Assembly: GCA_954871525.1 (NCBI GenBank)
Contig: CATOZS010000011.1
Coordinates: 186,001 to 250,000 of the forward strand
Length of the DNA: 64,000 bases
Reading direction: 5' to 3'
From: Parietaria judaica
Taxonomy: Eukaryota; Streptophyta; Magnoliopsida; Rosales; Urticaceae
Below are positions 11,561-23,902 of this stretch, one piece after another. The notes under the pieces were generated by a model. The model did not search any database. It worked only from the letters and a program-made list of their open reading frames with translations, and was not told where the DNA came from. The stretch's first letter is position 1. The number at the start of each line of letters is the position of its first letter. The position numbers and the translations under genes are program-made.

Positions 11561-12987
11561 GAAAAGTGTTAAAAATTGGTTTTCTTACGAAAGCAAATAC
11601 GATATGTTCTTGATTAAATTTGAGTTGCTAGACCATAATTAGGGTGGTATTACTAGTAATTGGGTTAGTTTTGGCATAAAAAGTTTTTGGAGCTCTTTCA
11701 AAACCCAGTTTCAACAATTAATGCGTGGTAAAAATAAAAACTGAGTCTTTTTCCCATTTAACGCGAAAAAACCCTAATTGAACGATATTTTAAACAAAAC
11801 ATGAACTTCATAATGTGTAATTTTATCTCATTTACTTATTTTAATCCCTAAATAGCGAAGCACTATCTCGTAGTTTCTATATCAAGCGGTTAACTGGTGA
11901 AAATCATTACCGAAAAGTGTTAAAAATTGGTTTTCTTACGAAAGCAAATACGATATGTTCTTGATTAAATTTGAGTTGCTAGACCATAATTAGGGTGGTA
12001 TTACTAGTAATTGGGTTAGTTTTGGCATAAAAAGTTTTTGGAGCTCTTTCAAAACCCAGTTTCAACAATTAATGCGTGGTAAAAATAAAAACTGAGTCTT
12101 TTTCCCATTTAACGCGAAAAAACCCTAATTGAACGATATTTTAAACAAAACATGAACTTCATAATGTGTAATTTTATCTCATTTACTTATTTTAATCCCT
12201 AAATAGCGAAGCACTATCTCGTAGTTTCTATATCAAGCGGTTAACTGGTGAAAATCATTACCGAAAAGTGTTAAAAATTGGTTTTCTTACGAAAGCAAAT
12301 ACGATATGTTCTTGATTAAATTTGAGTTGCTAGACCATAATTAGGGTGGTATTACTAGTAATTGGGTTAGTTTTGGCATAAAAAGTTTTTGGAGCTCTTT
12401 CAAAACCCAGTTTCAACAATTAATGCGTGGTAAAAATAAAAACTGAGTCTTTTTCCCATTTAACGCGAAAAAACCCTAATTGAACGATATTTTAAACAAA
12501 ACATGAACTTCATAATGTGTAATTTTATCTCATTTACTTATTTTAATCCCTAAATAGCGAAGCACTATCTCGTAGTTTCTATATCAAGCGGTTAACTGGT
12601 GAAAATCATTACCGAAAAGTGTTAAAAATTGGTTTTCTTACGAAAGCAAATACGATATGTTCTTGATTAAATTTGAGTTGCTAGACCATAATTAGGGTGG
12701 TATTACTAGTAATTGGGTTAGTTTTGGCATAAAAAGTTTTTGGAGCTCTTTCAAAACCCAGTTTCAACAATTAATGCGTGGTAAAAATAAAAACTGAGTC
12801 TTTTTCCCATTTAACGCGAAAAAACCCTAATTGAACGATATTTTAAACAAAACATGAACTTCATAATGTGTAATTTTATCTCATTTACTTATTTTAATCC
12901 CTAAATAGCGAAGCACTATCTCGTAGTTTCTATATCAAGCGGTTAACTGGTGAAAATCATTACCGAAAAGTGTTAAAAATTGGTTTT

Positions 12988-15444
12988 CTTACGAAAGCAA
13001 ATACGATATGTTCTTGATTAAATTTGAGTTGCTAGACCATAATTAGGGTGGTATTACTAGTAATTGGGTTAGTTTTGGCATAAAAAGTTTTTGGAGCTCT
13101 TTCAAAACCCAGTTTCAACAATTAATGCGTGGTAAAAATAAAAACTGAGTCTTTTTCCCATTTAACGCGAAAAAACCCTAATTGAATGATATTTTAAACA
13201 AAACATGAACTTCATAATGTGTAATTTTATCTCATTTTCTTATTTTAATCCCTAAATAGCGAAGCACTATCTCGTAGTTTCTATATCAAGCGGTTAACTG
13301 GTGAAAATCATTACCGAAAAGTGTTAAAAATTGGTTTTCTTACGAAAGCAAATACGATATGTTCTTGATTAAATTTGAGTTGCTAGACCATAATTAGGGT
13401 GGTATTACTAGTAATTGGGTTAGTTTTGGCATAAAAAGTTTTTGGAGCTCTTTCAAAACCCAGTTTCAACAATTAATGCGTGGTAAAAATAAAAACTGAG
13501 TCTTTTTCCCATTTAACGCGAAAAAACCCTAATTGAACGATATTTTAAACAAAACATGAACTTCATAATGTGTAATTTTATCTCATTTACTTATTTTAAT
13601 CCCTAAATAGCGAAGCACTATCTCGTAGTTTCTATATCAAGCGGTTAACTGGTGAAAATCATTACCGAAAAGTGTTAAAAATTGGTTTTCTTACGAAAGC
13701 AAATACGATATGTTCTTGATTAAATTTGAGTTGCTAGACCATAATTAGGGTGGTATTACTAGTAATTGGGTTAGTTTTGGCATAAAAAGTTTTTGGAGCT
13801 CTTTCAAAACCCAGTTTCAACAATTAATGCGTGGTAAAAATAAAAACTGAGTCTTTTTCCCATTTAACGCGAAAAAACCCTAATTGAATGATATTTTAAA
13901 CAAAACATGAACTTCATAATGTGTAATTTTATCTCATTTGCTTATTTTAATCCCTAAATAGCGAAGCACTATCTCGTAGTTTCTATATCAAGCGGTTAAC
14001 TGGTGAAAATCATTACCGAAAAGTGTTAAAAATTGGTTTTCTTACGAAAGCAAATACGATATGTTCTTGATTAAATTTGAGTTGCTAGACCATAATTAGG
14101 GTGGTATTACTAGTAATTGGGTTAGTTTTGGCATAAAAAGTTTTTGGAGCTCTTTCAAAACCCAGTTTCAACAATTAATGCGTGGTAAAAATAAAAACTG
14201 AGTCTTTTTCCCATTTAACGCGAAAAAACCCTAATTGAACGATATTTTAAACAAAACATGAACTTCATAATGTGTAATTTTATCTCATTTACTTATTTTA
14301 ATCCCTAAATAGCGAAGCACTATCTCGTAGTTTCTATATCAAGCGGTTAACTGGTGAAAATCATTACCGAAAAGTGTTAAAAATTGGTTTTCTTACGAAA
14401 GCAAATACGATATGTTCTTGATTAAATTTGAGTTGCTAGACCATAATGAGGGTGGTATTACTAGTAATTGGGTTAGTTTTGGCATAAAAAGTTTTTGGAG
14501 CTCTTTCAAAACCCAGTTTCAACAATTAATGCGTGGTAAAAATAAAAACTGAGTCTTTTTCCCATTTAACGCGAAAAAACCCTAATTGAATGATATTTTA
14601 AACAAAACATGAACTTCATAATGTGTAATTTTATCTCATTTGCTTATTTTAATCCCTAAATAGCGAAGCACTATCTCGTAGTTTCTATATCAAGCGGTTA
14701 ACTGGTGAAAATCATTACCGAAAAGTGTTAAAAATTGGTTTTCTTACGAAAGCAAATACGATATGTTCTTGATTAAATTTGAGTTGCTAGACCATAATTA
14801 GGGTGGTATTACTAGTAATTGGGTTAGTTTTGGCATAAAAAGTTTTTGGAGCTCTTTCAAAACCCAGTTTCAACAATTAATGCGTGGTAAAAATAAAAAC
14901 TGAGTCTTTTTCCCATTTAACGCGAAAAAACCCTAATTGAACGATATTTTAAACAAAACATGAACTTCATAATGTGTAATTTTATCTCATTTACTTATTT
15001 TAATCCCTAAATAGCGAAGCACTATCTCGTAGTTTCTATATCAAGCGGTTAACTGGTGAAAATCATTACCGAAAAGTGTTAAAAATTGGTTTTCTTACGA
15101 AAGCAAATACGATATGTTCTTGATTAAATTTGAGTTGCTAGACCATAATTAGGGTGGTATTACTAGTAATTGGGTTAGTTTTGGCATAAAAAGTTTTTGG
15201 AGCTCTTTCAAAACCCAGTTTCAACAATTAATGCGTGGTAAAAATAAAAACTGAGTCTTTTTCCCATTTAACGCGAAAAAACCCTAATTGAATGATATTT
15301 TAAACAAAACATGAACTTCATAATGTGTAATTTTATCTCATTTACTTATTTTAATCCCTAAATAGCGAAGCACTATCTCGTAGTTTCTATATCAAGCGGT
15401 TAACTGGTGAAAATCATTACCGAAAAGTGTTAAAAATTGGTTTT
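12988..15444 (+). repeat. Dimeric stretch 2 (M38-M44)
   Basis: T200 units alternate with consensus units. M38 (12988): T200, T251. M39: consensus. M40 (13690): T200, G251. M41: consensus. M42 (14392): G57, T200, G251. M43: consensus. M44 (15094): T200 with A251-C252. M40-M43 repeat M26-M29 at a distance of 4914 bp, including the rare G57. M38 and M44 are intermediate forms, which suggests gene-conversion-like mixing with the consensus type. Confidence 0.8.
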
Positions 15445-16848
15445 CTTACGAAAGCAAATACGATATGTTCTTGATTAAATTTGAGTTGCTAGACCATAAT
15501 TAGGGTGGTATTACTAGTAATTGGGTTAGTTTTGGCATAAAAAGTTTTTGGAGCTCTTTCAAAACCCAGTTTCAACAATTAATGCGTGGTAAAAATAAAA
15601 ACTGAGTCTTTTTCCCATTTAACGCGAAAAAACCCTAATTGAACGATATTTTAAACAAAACATGAACTTCATAATGTGTAATTTTATCTCATTTACTTAT
15701 TTTAATCCCTAAATAGCGAAGCACTATCTCGTAGTTTCTATATCAAGCGGTTAACTGGTGAAAATCATTACCGAAAAGTGTTAAAAATTGGTTTTCTTAC
15801 GAAAGCAAATACGATATGTTCTTGATTAAATTTGAGTTACTAGACCATAATTAGGGTGGTATTACTAGTAATTGGGTTAGTTTTGGCATAAAAAGTTTTT
15901 GGAGCTCTTTCAAAACCCAGTTTCAACAATTAATGCGTGGTAAAAATAAAAACTGAGTCTTTTTCCCATTTAACGCGAAAAAACCCTAATTGAACGATAT
16001 TTTAAACAAAACATGAACTTCATAATGTGTAATTTTATCTCATTTACTTATTTTAATCCCTAAATAACGAAGCACTATCTCGTAGTTTCTATATCAAGCG
16101 GTTAACTGGTGAAAATCATTACCGAAAAGTGTTAAAAATTGGTTTTCTTACGAAAGCAAATACGATATGTTCTTGATTAAATTTGAGTTTCTAGACCATA
16201 ATTAGGGTGGTATTACTAGTAATTGGGTTAGTTTTGGCATAAAAAGTTTTTGGAGCTCTTTCAAAACCCAGTTTCAACAATTAATGCGTGGTAAAAATAA
16301 AAACTGAGTCTTTTTCCCATTTAACGCGAAAAAACCCTAATTGAACGATATTTTAAACAAAACATGAACTTCATAATGTGTAATTTTATCTCATTTACTT
16401 ATTTTAATCCCTAAATAGCGAAGCACTATCTCGTAGTTTCTATATCAAGCGGTTAACTGGTGAAAATCATTACCGAAAAGTGTTAAAAATTGGTTTTCTT
16501 ACGAAAGCAAATACGATATGTTCTTGATTAAATTTGAGTTGCTAGACCATAATTAGGGTGGTATTACTAGTAATTGGGTTAGTTTTGGCATAAAAAGTTT
16601 TTGGAGCTCTTTCAAAACCCAGTTTCAACAATTAATGCGTGGTAAAAATAAAAACTGAGTCTTTTTCCCATTTAACGCGAAAAAACCCTAATTGAACGAT
16701 ATTTTAAACAAAACATGAACTTCATAATGTGTAATTTTATCTCATTTACTTATTTTAATCCCTAAATAGCGAAGCACTATCTCGTAGTTTCTATATCAAG
16801 CGGTTAACTGGTGAAAATCATTACCGAAAAGTGTTAAAAATTGGTTTT
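15445..16848 (+). repeat. Near-consensus monomers M45-M48
   Basis: M45 and M48 are consensus. M46 (15796) has A44 and A272. M47 (16147) has T44. Site s44 therefore shows three bases in this array (G, A, T). Confidence 0.75.
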
Positions 16849-18601
16849 CTTACGAAAGCAAATACGATATGTTCTTGATTAAATTTGAGTTGCTAGACCA
16901 TAATTAGGGTGGTATTACTAGTAATTGGGTTAGTTTGGCATAAAAAGTTTTTGGAGCTCTTTCAAAACCCAGTTTCAACAATTAATGCGTGGTAAAAATA
17001 AAAACTGAGTCTTTTTCCCATTTAACGCGAAAAAACCCTAATTGAACGATATTTTAAACAAAACATGAACTTCATAATGTGTAATTTTATCTCATTTACT
17101 TATTTTAATCCCTAAATAGCGAAGCACTATCTCGTAGTTTCTATATCAAGCGGTTAACTGGTGAAAATCATTACCGAAAAGTGTTAAAAATTGGTTTTCT
17201 TACGAAAGCAAATACGATATGTTCTTGATTAAATTTGAGTTGCTAGACCATAATTAGGGTGGTATTACTAGTAATTGGGTTAGTTTTGGCATAAAAAGTT
17301 TTTGGAGCTCTTTCAAAACCCAGTTTCAACAATTAATGCGTGGTAAAAATAAAAACTGAGTCTTTTTCCCATTTAACGCGAAAAAACCCTAATTGAACGA
17401 TATTTTAAACAAAACATGAACTTCATAATGTGTAATTTTATCTCATTTACTTATTTTAATCCCTAAATAGCGAAGCACTATCTCGTAGTTTCTATATCAA
17501 GCGGTTAACTGGTGAAAATCATTACCGAAAAGTGTTAAAAATTGGTTTTCTTACGAAAGCAAATACGATATGTTCTTGATTAAATTTGAGTTGCTAGACC
17601 ATAATTAGGGTGGTATTACTAGTAATTGGGTTAGTTTTGGCATAAAAAGTTTTTGGAGCTCTTTCAAAACCCAGTTTCAACAATTAATGCGTGGTAAAAA
17701 TAAAAACTGAGTCTTTTTCCCATTTAACGCGAAAAAACCCTAATTGAACGATATTTTAAACAAAACATGAACTTCATAATGTGTAATTTTATCTCATTTA
17801 CTTATTTTAATCCCTAAATAGCGAAGCACTATCTCGTAGTTTCTATATCAAGCGGTTAACTGGTGAAAATCATTACCGAAAAGTGTTAAAAATTGGTTTT
17901 CTTACGAAAGCAAATACGATATGTTCTTGATTAAATTTGAGTTGCTAGACCATAATTAGGGTGGTATTACTAGTAATTGGGTTAGTTTTGGCATAAAAAG
18001 TTTTTGGAGCTCTTTCAAAACCCAGTTTCAACAATTAATGCGTGGTAAAAATAAAAACTGAGTCTTTTTCCCATTTAACGCGAAAAAACCCTAATTGAAC
18101 GATATTTTAAACAAAACATGAACTTCATAATGTGTAATTTTATCTCATTTACTTATTTTAATCCCTAAATAGCGAAGCACTATCTCGTAGTTTCTATATC
18201 AAGCGGTTAACTGGTGAAAATCATTACCGAAAAGTGTTAAAAATTGGTTTTCTTACGAAAGCAAATACGATATGTTCTTGATTAAATTTGAGTTGCTAGA
18301 CCATAATTAGGGTGGTATTACTAGTAATTGGGTTAGTTTGGCATAAAAAGTTTTTGGAGCTCTTTCAAAACCCAGTTTCAACAATTAATGCGTGGTAAAA
18401 ATAAAAACTGAGTCTTTTTCCCATTTAACGCGAAAAAACCCTAATTGAACGATATTTTAAACAAAACATGAACTTCATAATGTGTAATTTTATCTCATTT
18501 ACTTATTTTAATCCCTAAATAGCGAAGCACTATCTCGTAGTTTCTATATCAAGCGGTTAACTGGTGAAAATCATTACCGAAAAGTGTTAAAAATTGGTTT
18601 T
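16849..18601 (+). repeat. Five monomers bounded by a shared 1-bp deletion (M49-M53)
   Basis: M49 (16849-17198) and M53 (18252-18601) are 350 bp because one T is missing from the four-T run at s86-89. M50-M52 between them are consensus. The same deletion twice, four monomers (1403 bp) apart, suggests a four-monomer duplication, though slippage in a T run could also recur independently. Confidence 0.7.
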
Positions 18602-21058
18602 CTTACGAAAGCAAATACGATATGTTCTTGATTAAATTTGAGTTGCTAGACCATAATTAGGGTGGTATTACTAGTAATTGGGTTAGTTTTGGCATAAAAA
18701 GTTTTTGGAGCTCTTTCAAAACCCAGTTTCAACAATTAATGCGTGGTAAAAATAAAAACTGAGTCTTTTTCCCATTTAACGCGAAAAAACCCTAATTGAA
18801 CGATATTTTAAACAAAACATGAACTTCATAATGTGTAATTTTATCTCATTTACTTATTTTAATCCCTAAATAGCGAAGCACTATCTCGTAGTTTCTATAT
18901 CAAGCGGTTAACTGGTGAAAATCATTACCGAAAAGTGTTAAAAATTGGTTTTCTTACGAAAGCAAATACGATATGTTCTTGATTAAATTTGAGTTGCTAG
19001 ACCATAATTAGGGTGGTATTACTAGTAATTGGGTTAGTTTTGGCATAAAAAGTTTTTGGAGCTCTTTCAAAACCCAGTTTCAACAATTAATGCGTGGTAA
19101 AAATAAAAACTGAGTCTTTTTCCCATTTAACGCGAAAAAACCCTAATTGAACGATATTTTAAACAAAACATGAACTTCATAATGTGTAATTTTATCTCAT
19201 TTACTTATTTTAATCCCTAAATAGCGAAGCACTATCTCGTAGTTTCTATATCAAGCGGTTAACTGGTGAAAATCATTACCGAAAAGTGTTAAAAATTGGT
19301 TTTCTTACGAAAGCAAATACGATATGTTCTTGATTAAATTTGAGTTGCTAGACCATAATTAGGGTGGTATTACTAGTAATTGGGTTAGTTTTGGCATAAA
19401 AAGTTTTTGGAGCTCTTTCAAAACCCAGTTTCAACAATTAATGCGTGGTAAAAATAAAAACTGAGTCTTTTTCCCATTTAACGCGAAAAAACCCTAATTG
19501 AACGATATTTTAAACAAAACATGAACTTCATAATGTGTAATTTTATCTCATTTACTTATTTTAATCCCTAAATAGCGAAGCACTATCTCGTAGTTTCTAT
19601 ATCAAGCGGTTAACTGGTGAAAATCATTACCGAAAAGTGTTAAAAATTGGTTTTCTTACGAAAGCAAATACGATATGTTCTTGATTAAATTTGAGTTGCT
19701 AGACCATAATTAGGGTGGTATTACTAGTAATTGGGTTAGTTTTGGCATAAAAAGTTTTTGGAGCTCTTTCAAAACCCAGTTTCAACAATTAATGCGTGGT
19801 AAAAATAAAAACTGAGTCTTTTTCCCATTTAACGCGAAAAAACCCTAATTGAACGATATTTTAAACAAAACATGAACTTCATAATGTGTAATTTTATCTC
19901 ATTTACTTATTTTAATCCCTAAATAGCGAAGCACTATCTCGTAGTTTCTGTATCAAGCGGTTAACTGGTGAAAATCATTACCGAAAAGTGTTAAAAATTG
20001 GTTTTCTTACGAAAGCAAATACGATATGTTCTTGATTAAATTTGAGTTGCTAGACCATAATTAGGGTGGTATTACTAGTAATTGGGTTAGTTTTGGCATA
20101 AAAAGTTTTTGGAGCTCTTTCAAAACCCAGTTTCAACAATTAATGCGTGGTAAAAATAAAAACTGAGTCTTTTTCCCATTTAACGCGAAAAAACCCTAAT
20201 TGAATGATATTTTAAACAAAACATGAACTTCATAATGTGTAATTTTATCTCATTTACTTATTTTAATCCCTAAATAGCGAAGCACTATCTCGTAGTTTCT
20301 ATATCAAGCGGTTAACTGGTGAAAATCATTACCGAAAAGTGTTAAAAATTGGTTTTCTTACGAAAGCAAATACGATATGTTCTTGATTAAATTTGAGTTG
20401 CTAGACCATAATTAGGGTGGTATTACTAGTAATTGGGTTAGTTTTGGCATAAAAAGTTTTTGGAGCTCTTTCAAAACCCAGTTTCAACAATTAATGCGTG
20501 GTAAAAATAAAAACTGAGTCTTTTTCCCATTTAACGCGAAAAAACCCTAATTGAACGATATTTTAAACAAAACATGAACTTCATAATGTGTAATTTTATC
20601 TCATTTACTTATTTTAATCCCTAAATAGCGAAGCACTATCTCGTAGTTTCTATATCAAGCGGTTAACTGGTGAAAATCATTACCGAAAAGTGTTAAAAAT
20701 TGGTTTTCTTACGAAAGCAAATACGATATGTTCTTGATTAAATTTGAGTTGCTAGACCATAATTAGGGTGGTATTACTAGTAATTGGGTTAGTTTTGGCA
20801 TAAAAAGTTTTTGGAGCTCTTTCAAAACCCAGTTTCAACAATTAATGCGTGGTAAAAATAAAAACTGAGTCTTTTTCCCATTTAACGCGAAAAAACCCTA
20901 ATTGAACGATATTTTAAACAAAACATGAACTTCATAATGTGTAATTTTATCTCATTTACTTATTTTAATCCCTAAATAGCGAAGCACTATCTCGTAGTTT
21001 CTATATCAAGCGGTTAACTGGTGAAAATCATTACCGAAAAGTGTTAAAAATTGGTTTT
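18602..21058 (+). repeat. Near-consensus monomers M54-M60
   Basis: M54-M56, M59 and M60 are consensus. M57 (19655) has G296. M58 (20006) has T200 with A251-C252, the same form as M44, and is the last T200 unit in the window. Confidence 0.75.
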
Positions 21059-21280
21059 CTTACGAAAGCAAATACGATATGTTCTTGATTAAATTTGAGT
21101 TGCTAGACCATAATTAGGGTGGTATTACTAGTAATTGGGTTAGTTTTGGCATAAAAAGTTTTTGGAGCTCTTTCAAAACCCAGTTTCAACAATTAATGCG
21201 TGGTAAAAATAAAAACTGAGTCTTTTTCCCATTTAACGCGAAAAAACCCTAATTGAACGATATTTTAAACAAAACATGAA

Positions 21281-21300
21281 CTTCAAAATGCTTCATAATG
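21281..21300 (+). repeat. 10-bp tandem duplication in M61
   Basis: cttcaaaatg is followed directly by cttcataatg, which differs by one base. The normal unit has only the second decamer. The partner insertion, an extra TC in the run before ctatatc, is at about 21360-21364. Confidence 0.85.
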
Positions 21301-21643
21301 TGTAATTTTATCTCATTTACTTATTTTAATCCCTAAATAGCGAAGCACTATCTCGTAGTTTCTCTATATCAAGCGGTTAACTGGTGAAAATCATTACCGA
21401 AAAGTGTTAAAAATTGGTTTTCTTACGAAAGCAAATACGATATGTTCTTGATTAAATTTGAGTTGCTAGACCATAATTAGGGTGGTATTACTAGTAATTG
21501 GGTTAGTTTTGGCATAAAAAGTTTTTGGAGCTCTTTCAAAACCCAGTTTCAACAATTAATGCGTGGTAAAAATAAAAACTGAGTCTTTTTCCCATTTAAC
21601 GCGAAAAAACCCTAATTGAACGATATTTTAAACAAAACATGAA

Positions 21644-21663
21644 CTTCAAAATGCTTCATAATG
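21644..21663 (+). repeat. 10-bp tandem duplication in M62
   Basis: Same decamer duplication as in M61, again with the extra TC about 70 bp downstream in the same monomer. Confidence 0.85.
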
Positions 21664-22357
21664 TGTAATTTTATCTCATTTACTTATTTTAATCCCTAAA
21701 TAGCGAAGCACTATCTCGTAGTTTCTCTATATCAAGCGGTTAACTGGTGAAAATCATTACCGAAAAGTGTTAAAAATTGGTTTTCTTACGAAAGCAAATA
21801 CGATATGTTCTTGATTAAATTTGAGTTGCTAGACCATAATTAGGGTGGTATTACTAGTAATTGGGTTAGTTTTGGCATAAAAAGTTTTTGGAGCTCTTTC
21901 AAAACCCAGTTTCAACAATTAATGCGTGGTAAAAATAAAAACTGAGTCTTTTTCCCATTTAACGCGAAAAAACCCTAATTGAACGATATTTTAAACAAAA
22001 CATGAACTTCATAATGTGTAATTTTATCTCATTTACTTATTTTAATCCCTAAATAGCGAAGCACTATCTCGTAGTTTCTATATCAAGCGGTTAACTGGTG
22101 AAAATCATTACCGAAAAGTGTTAAAAATTGGTTTTCTTACGAAAGCAAATACGATATGTTCTTGATTAAATTTGAGTTGCTAGACCATAATTAGGGTGGT
22201 ATTACTAGTAATTGGGTTAGTTTTGGCATAAAAAGTTTTTGGAGCTCTTTCAAAACCCAGTTTCAACAATTAATGCGTGGTAAAAATAAAAACTGAGTCT
22301 TTTTCCCATTTAACGCGAAAAAAGCCTAATTGAACGATATTTTAAACAAAACATGAA

Positions 22358-22377
22358 CTTCAAAATGCTTCATAATG
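22358..22377 (+). repeat. 10-bp tandem duplication in M64
   Basis: Same decamer duplication plus the linked TC insertion. This monomer also has G at s189, which breaks the inverted-repeat arm. Confidence 0.85.
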
Positions 22378-22849
22378 TGTAATTTTATCTCATTTACTTA
22401 TTTTAATCCCTAAATAGCGAAGCACTATCTCGTAGTTTCTCTATATCAAGCGGTTAACTGGTGAAAATCATTACCGAAAAGTGTTAAAAATTGGTTTTCT
22501 TACGAAAGCAAATACGATATGTTCTTGATTAAATTTGAGTTGCTAGACCATAATTAGGGTGGTATTACTAGTAATTGGGTTAGTTTTGGCATAAAAAGTT
22601 TTTGGAGCTCTTTCAAAACCCAGTTTCAACAATTAATGCGTGGTAAAAAAAAAAACTGAGTCTTTTTCCCATTTAACGCGAAAAAACCCTAATTGAACGA
22701 TATTTTAAACAAAACATGAACTTCATAATGTGTAATTTTATCTCATTTACTTATTTTAATCCCTAAATAGCGAAGCACTATCTCGTAGTTTCTATATCAA
22801 GCGGTTAACTGGTGAAAATCATTACCGAAAAGTGTTAAAAATTGGTTTT

Positions 22850-23902
22850 CTTACGAAAGCAAATACGATATGTTCTTGATTAAATTTGAGTTGCTAGACC
22901 ATAATTAGGGTGGTATTACTAGTAATTGGGTTAGTTTTGGCATAAAAAGTTTTTGGAGCTCTTTCAAAACCCAGTTTCAACAATTAATGCGTGGTAAAAA
23001 TAAAAACTGAGTCTTTTTCCCATTTAACGCGAAAAAACCCTAATTGAACGATATTTTAAACAAAAAATGATCTTCATAATGTGTAATTTTATCTCATTTA
23101 CTTATTTTAATCCCTAAATAGCGAAGCACTATCTCGTAGTTTCTATATCAAGCGGTTAACTGGTGAAAATCATTACCGAAAACTGTTAAAAATTGGTTTT
23201 CTTACGAAAGCAAATACGATATGTTCTTGATTAAATTTGAGTTGCTAGACCATAATTAGGGTGGTATTACTAGTAATTGGGTTAGTTTTGGCATAAAAAG
23301 TTTTTGGAGCTCTTTCAAAACCCAGTTTCAACAATTAATGCGTGGTAAAAATAAAAACTGAGTCTTTTTCCCATTTAATGCGAAAAAACCCTAATTGAAC
23401 GATATTTTAAACAAAACATGAACTTCATAATGTGTAATTTTATCTCATTTACTTATTTTAATCCATAAATAGCGAAGCACTATCTCGTAGTTTCTATATC
23501 AAGCGGTTAACTGGTGAAAATCATTACCGAAAAGTGTTAAAAATTGGTTTTCTTACGAAAGCAAATACGATATGTTCTTGATTAAATTTGAGTTGCTAGA
23601 CCATAATTAGGGTGGTATTACTAGTAATTGGGTTAGTTTTGGCATAAAAAGTTTTTGGAGCTCTTTCAAAACCCAGTTTCAACAATTAATGCGTGGTAAA
23701 AATAAAAACTGAGTCTTTTTCCCATTTAACGCGAAAAAACCCTAATTGAACGATATTTTAAACAAAACATGAACTTCATAATGTGTAATTTTATCTCATT
23801 TACTTATTTTAATCCATAAATAGCGAAGCACTATCTCGTAGTTTCTATATCAAGCGGTTAACTGGTGAAAATCATTACCGAAAAGTGTTAAAAATTGGTT
23901 TT
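22850..23902 (+). repeat. Monomers M66-M68, first C334 and A265 variants
   Basis: M66 (22850) has C334 and private A217 and T222. M67 (23201) has T179 and A265. M68 (23552) has C179 and A265. From the left these are the first units with C334 or A265. The order A152, C334, then A265 twice recurs at 28139-29543. Confidence 0.8.

Larger units (their letters stand above)
11233..11583 (+). repeat. Reference monomer (M33), matches the consensus
   Basis: I use this unit as the reference because it shows the majority base at every diagnostic site: G44, C50-C51, T57, G90, T139, G145, C170, C179, A198, C200, A251-C252, C265, G305, G313-G314 and G334. It has 52 C and 55 G in 351 bp. Frequently unchanged stretches are s1-43, s58-89, s101-138, s201-250 and s275-300. 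Visible internal elements are a 12-bp palindrome (s66-77), a 9-bp inverted repeat (s54-62 with s188-196), an octamer repeated 40 bp apart (s135-142 and s175-182), a small dyad around a SacI site (s100-121), and a 5-bp hairpin (s313-328). Sites for SpeI (s69-74), SacI (s107-112), DraI (s206-211) and HpaI (s306-311) occur once per unit and are nearly invariant. A+T runs of four or more recur through s95-216, which may bend the DNA. Confidence 0.95.
10531..12987 (+). repeat. Homogeneous run of seven consensus monomers (M31-M37)
   Basis: Units at 10531, 10882, 11233, 11584, 11935, 12286 and 12637 show no difference I can see by eye, over 2457 bp. It is the cleanest stretch in the window and lies between the two dimeric stretches. 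Recent amplification or conversion is the natural reading. A collapsed or mis-copied assembly is the alternative. Confidence 0.8.
21059..22849 (+). repeat. Insertion-bearing block 1 (M61-M65)
   Basis: M61 (21059), M62 (21422) and M64 (22136) are 363 bp, each with a 10-bp insertion near s223-230 and a 2-bp TC insertion near s294. M63 (21785) lacks both. M64 also has G at s189. M65 (22499) has A at s152, giving an A11 run that removes the AATAAA hexamer. The order M62-M68 is echoed by M78-M84 about 5.6 kb downstream. Confidence 0.85.

Noticed and set aside
11541..11583. Hammerhead-ribozyme-like order ctggtga, short stem, gaaa near the monomer end
   Set aside because: Some satellites do encode hammerheads, but the conserved heptamer has G for A at its fourth position, the stem overlaps the core, and stems I and III are not evident. 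The complementary strand shows no core either.
11233..11583. CENP-B box
   Set aside because: TTCG cores occur on the complementary strand (near s5-9 and s273-277), but the required A and CGGG positions do not match together in either.
11233..11583. TATA-like cataaaag, AATAAA at s150-155 and other promoter or polyadenylation look-alikes
   Set aside because: Such short A+T-rich matches are expected in a 70% A+T unit, and nothing else supports a transcription unit.
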